Part shown: piece after piece, positions 63,442 through 64,000 of the stretch
Layout: each line of letters starts with the position of its first letter
How positions within the stretch are numbered: position 1 is the stretch's first letter
Assembly (NCBI RefSeq): GCF_000740775.1
Contig: NZ_JFGS01000006.1
Coordinates: 92,769-156,768, forward strand
Source: Haematobacter missouriensis
GTDB taxonomy: Bacteria > Pseudomonadota > Alphaproteobacteria > Rhodobacterales > Rhodobacteraceae
DNA: 64,000 nucleotides
Direction of reading: 5' to 3'
Notes under the pieces: model-generated
Databases searched by the model: none
Seen by the model: the letters and a program-made list of their open reading frames with translations, nothing else
Told to the model about the DNA's origin: nothing
Made by a program: the position numbers and the translations under genes

Positions 63442-63955
63442 TGTCGGTAGAGCAGCTTAGACGGCGCGGATGGAGCACAGGCAATCTGCGCCGCCCGAAA
63501 AAGACGGTGTACGAGCGGCCTACGGCGGATATTTCGTCACCACGCACCGCTGCCCGCTTTTGGCCCCGAGTTCCGTTGGTGCTGCCGCTGTGTCGCGCAG
63601 TGGGGCTTCCCGAAGAATATCGGGATCACCGGCAGGTGGCGCGCCGTCGGGGCGGCGCGCGATGCCGCATGTGGGCCGGGGTGTGACGGCTCTGCGGCCC
63701 TGCCGGATAGGGCGCTGATCTACCACCCATTCGGATGGGTCGCCACGCGCGAACGCTATCTGGAAAAAATGCTGGCAGAGCGTCGCATATGCGCGGCTTT
63801 TGGGCAGTCCTTCCTGTGATGGCGGGCGAAGGAGCTCCGCCTTCCCGCGCTGACTGTCTTCCGGCGATGACTGCCTCCCTGCGGTCCTCCTGTAAGAGGC
63901 TCTATTGTGTATCCGCGAGGCGGGTGACGACCCTCGCCCATTCTGGTTATGCTCC

Positions 63956-64000
63956 TCAGGCAGGGTCACCGAGCCGTCCGATGGCGGCTGCGGTATCGGC
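63956..64000 (-). CDS. Possible C terminus of a gene entering from the right
   Basis: The minus strand reads ADTAAAIGRLGDPA followed by TGA, an ordinary-looking protein end with good codon use. Only 14 codons are in the window, so neither family nor reality can be settled. Confidence 0.3.
   Translation of the reverse strand, partial: ADTAAAIGRLGDPA

Noticed and set aside
63440..63470. tRNA-like D-arm word GTCGGTAGAGCAGCT
   Set aside because: No matching acceptor stem, anticodon arm or T-arm can be formed around it.
63520..63969. Minus-strand frame of about 150 codons near the right edge
   Set aside because: Low-complexity Arg/Pro/Ala-rich composition with no motif and no ribosome-binding site; typical of open non-coding frames in GC-rich DNA.

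Overview
The window reads as a GC-rich alphaproteobacterial chromosome segment, most likely Rhodobacterales (Paracoccaceae/Roseobacteraceae). The pointers are a DmdB-type methylthiopropionyl-CoA ligase, a PuuD-type membrane urate oxidase with a cytochrome c tail, a DUF1244 protein, the divergent zur-znuCB/znuA layout, many ABC and TctCBA importers, and a near absence of T-tract terminators. I see no rRNA, tRNA, CRISPR array or intact insertion sequence. The genus assignment is inference.

Layout. 1-3134 (+): the end of a carbon-phosphorus lyase operon, phnJ (partial), phnK, phnL and phnM, in which PhnJ has lost most of the cysteines of the canonical enzyme. 3138-10903 (-): a LacI-controlled sugar operon (regulator, binding protein, two permeases, ATPase, GH63-type glycosidase, glucokinase). 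11019-16487: rplT-rpmI, pyruvate kinase, N-formylglutamate amidohydrolase, DUF1244, DmdB. 16811-19845: zinc uptake (znuB, znuC, zur divergent from znuA) around two Zur boxes. 19914-22191: puuD and a divergent LysR. 22192-23693: a gene-poor stretch with an IS481-type remnant, a 7-bp array and a 51-unit 9-bp minisatellite. 23694-29412: aldehyde dehydrogenase, a truncated osmoprotectant ATPase, gltS, and a MarR-FUSC pair. 29387-34730: a polyamine-type ABC importer with a fused permease and a LysR. 35865-42442: a six-gene catabolic operon (flavin monooxygenase, class II aldolase, 2-hydroxyacid dehydrogenase, Rieske oxygenase, RidA, DUF1028) with a divergent TetR, followed by a decayed nitronate monooxygenase gene. 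43939-48900: a peptide/nickel-type ABC importer. 49011-54655: small secreted and cell-wall proteins and a YcaO locus. 54878-63310: lipid kinase, phosphoesterase, GH15 glucoamylase, tctCBA and an M29 aminopeptidase. 63311-64000 is nearly empty.

How the genes work together. The most informative regulatory signal is a composite element, AATTAW-N18-WTAGG-N5-CCTAW, present three times with exactly the same spacing: before the polyamine-type importer, before the Rieske oxygenase and before the flavin monooxygenase. It ties importer and catabolic operon into one regulon for an unknown, probably nitrogen-containing, compound. The two most unusual gene groups are the variant phn operon and the 50-55 kb locus. 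The latter has a YcaO-family protein transcribed divergently from a small protein ending in a Cys/Thr/Gly tail, which shares an operon with a winged-helix/TPR regulator, and next to them lies an alpha-oxoamine-synthase-like protein lacking the PLP-binding lysine. Short tandem duplications (8-15 bp) recur in the spacers all along the window.
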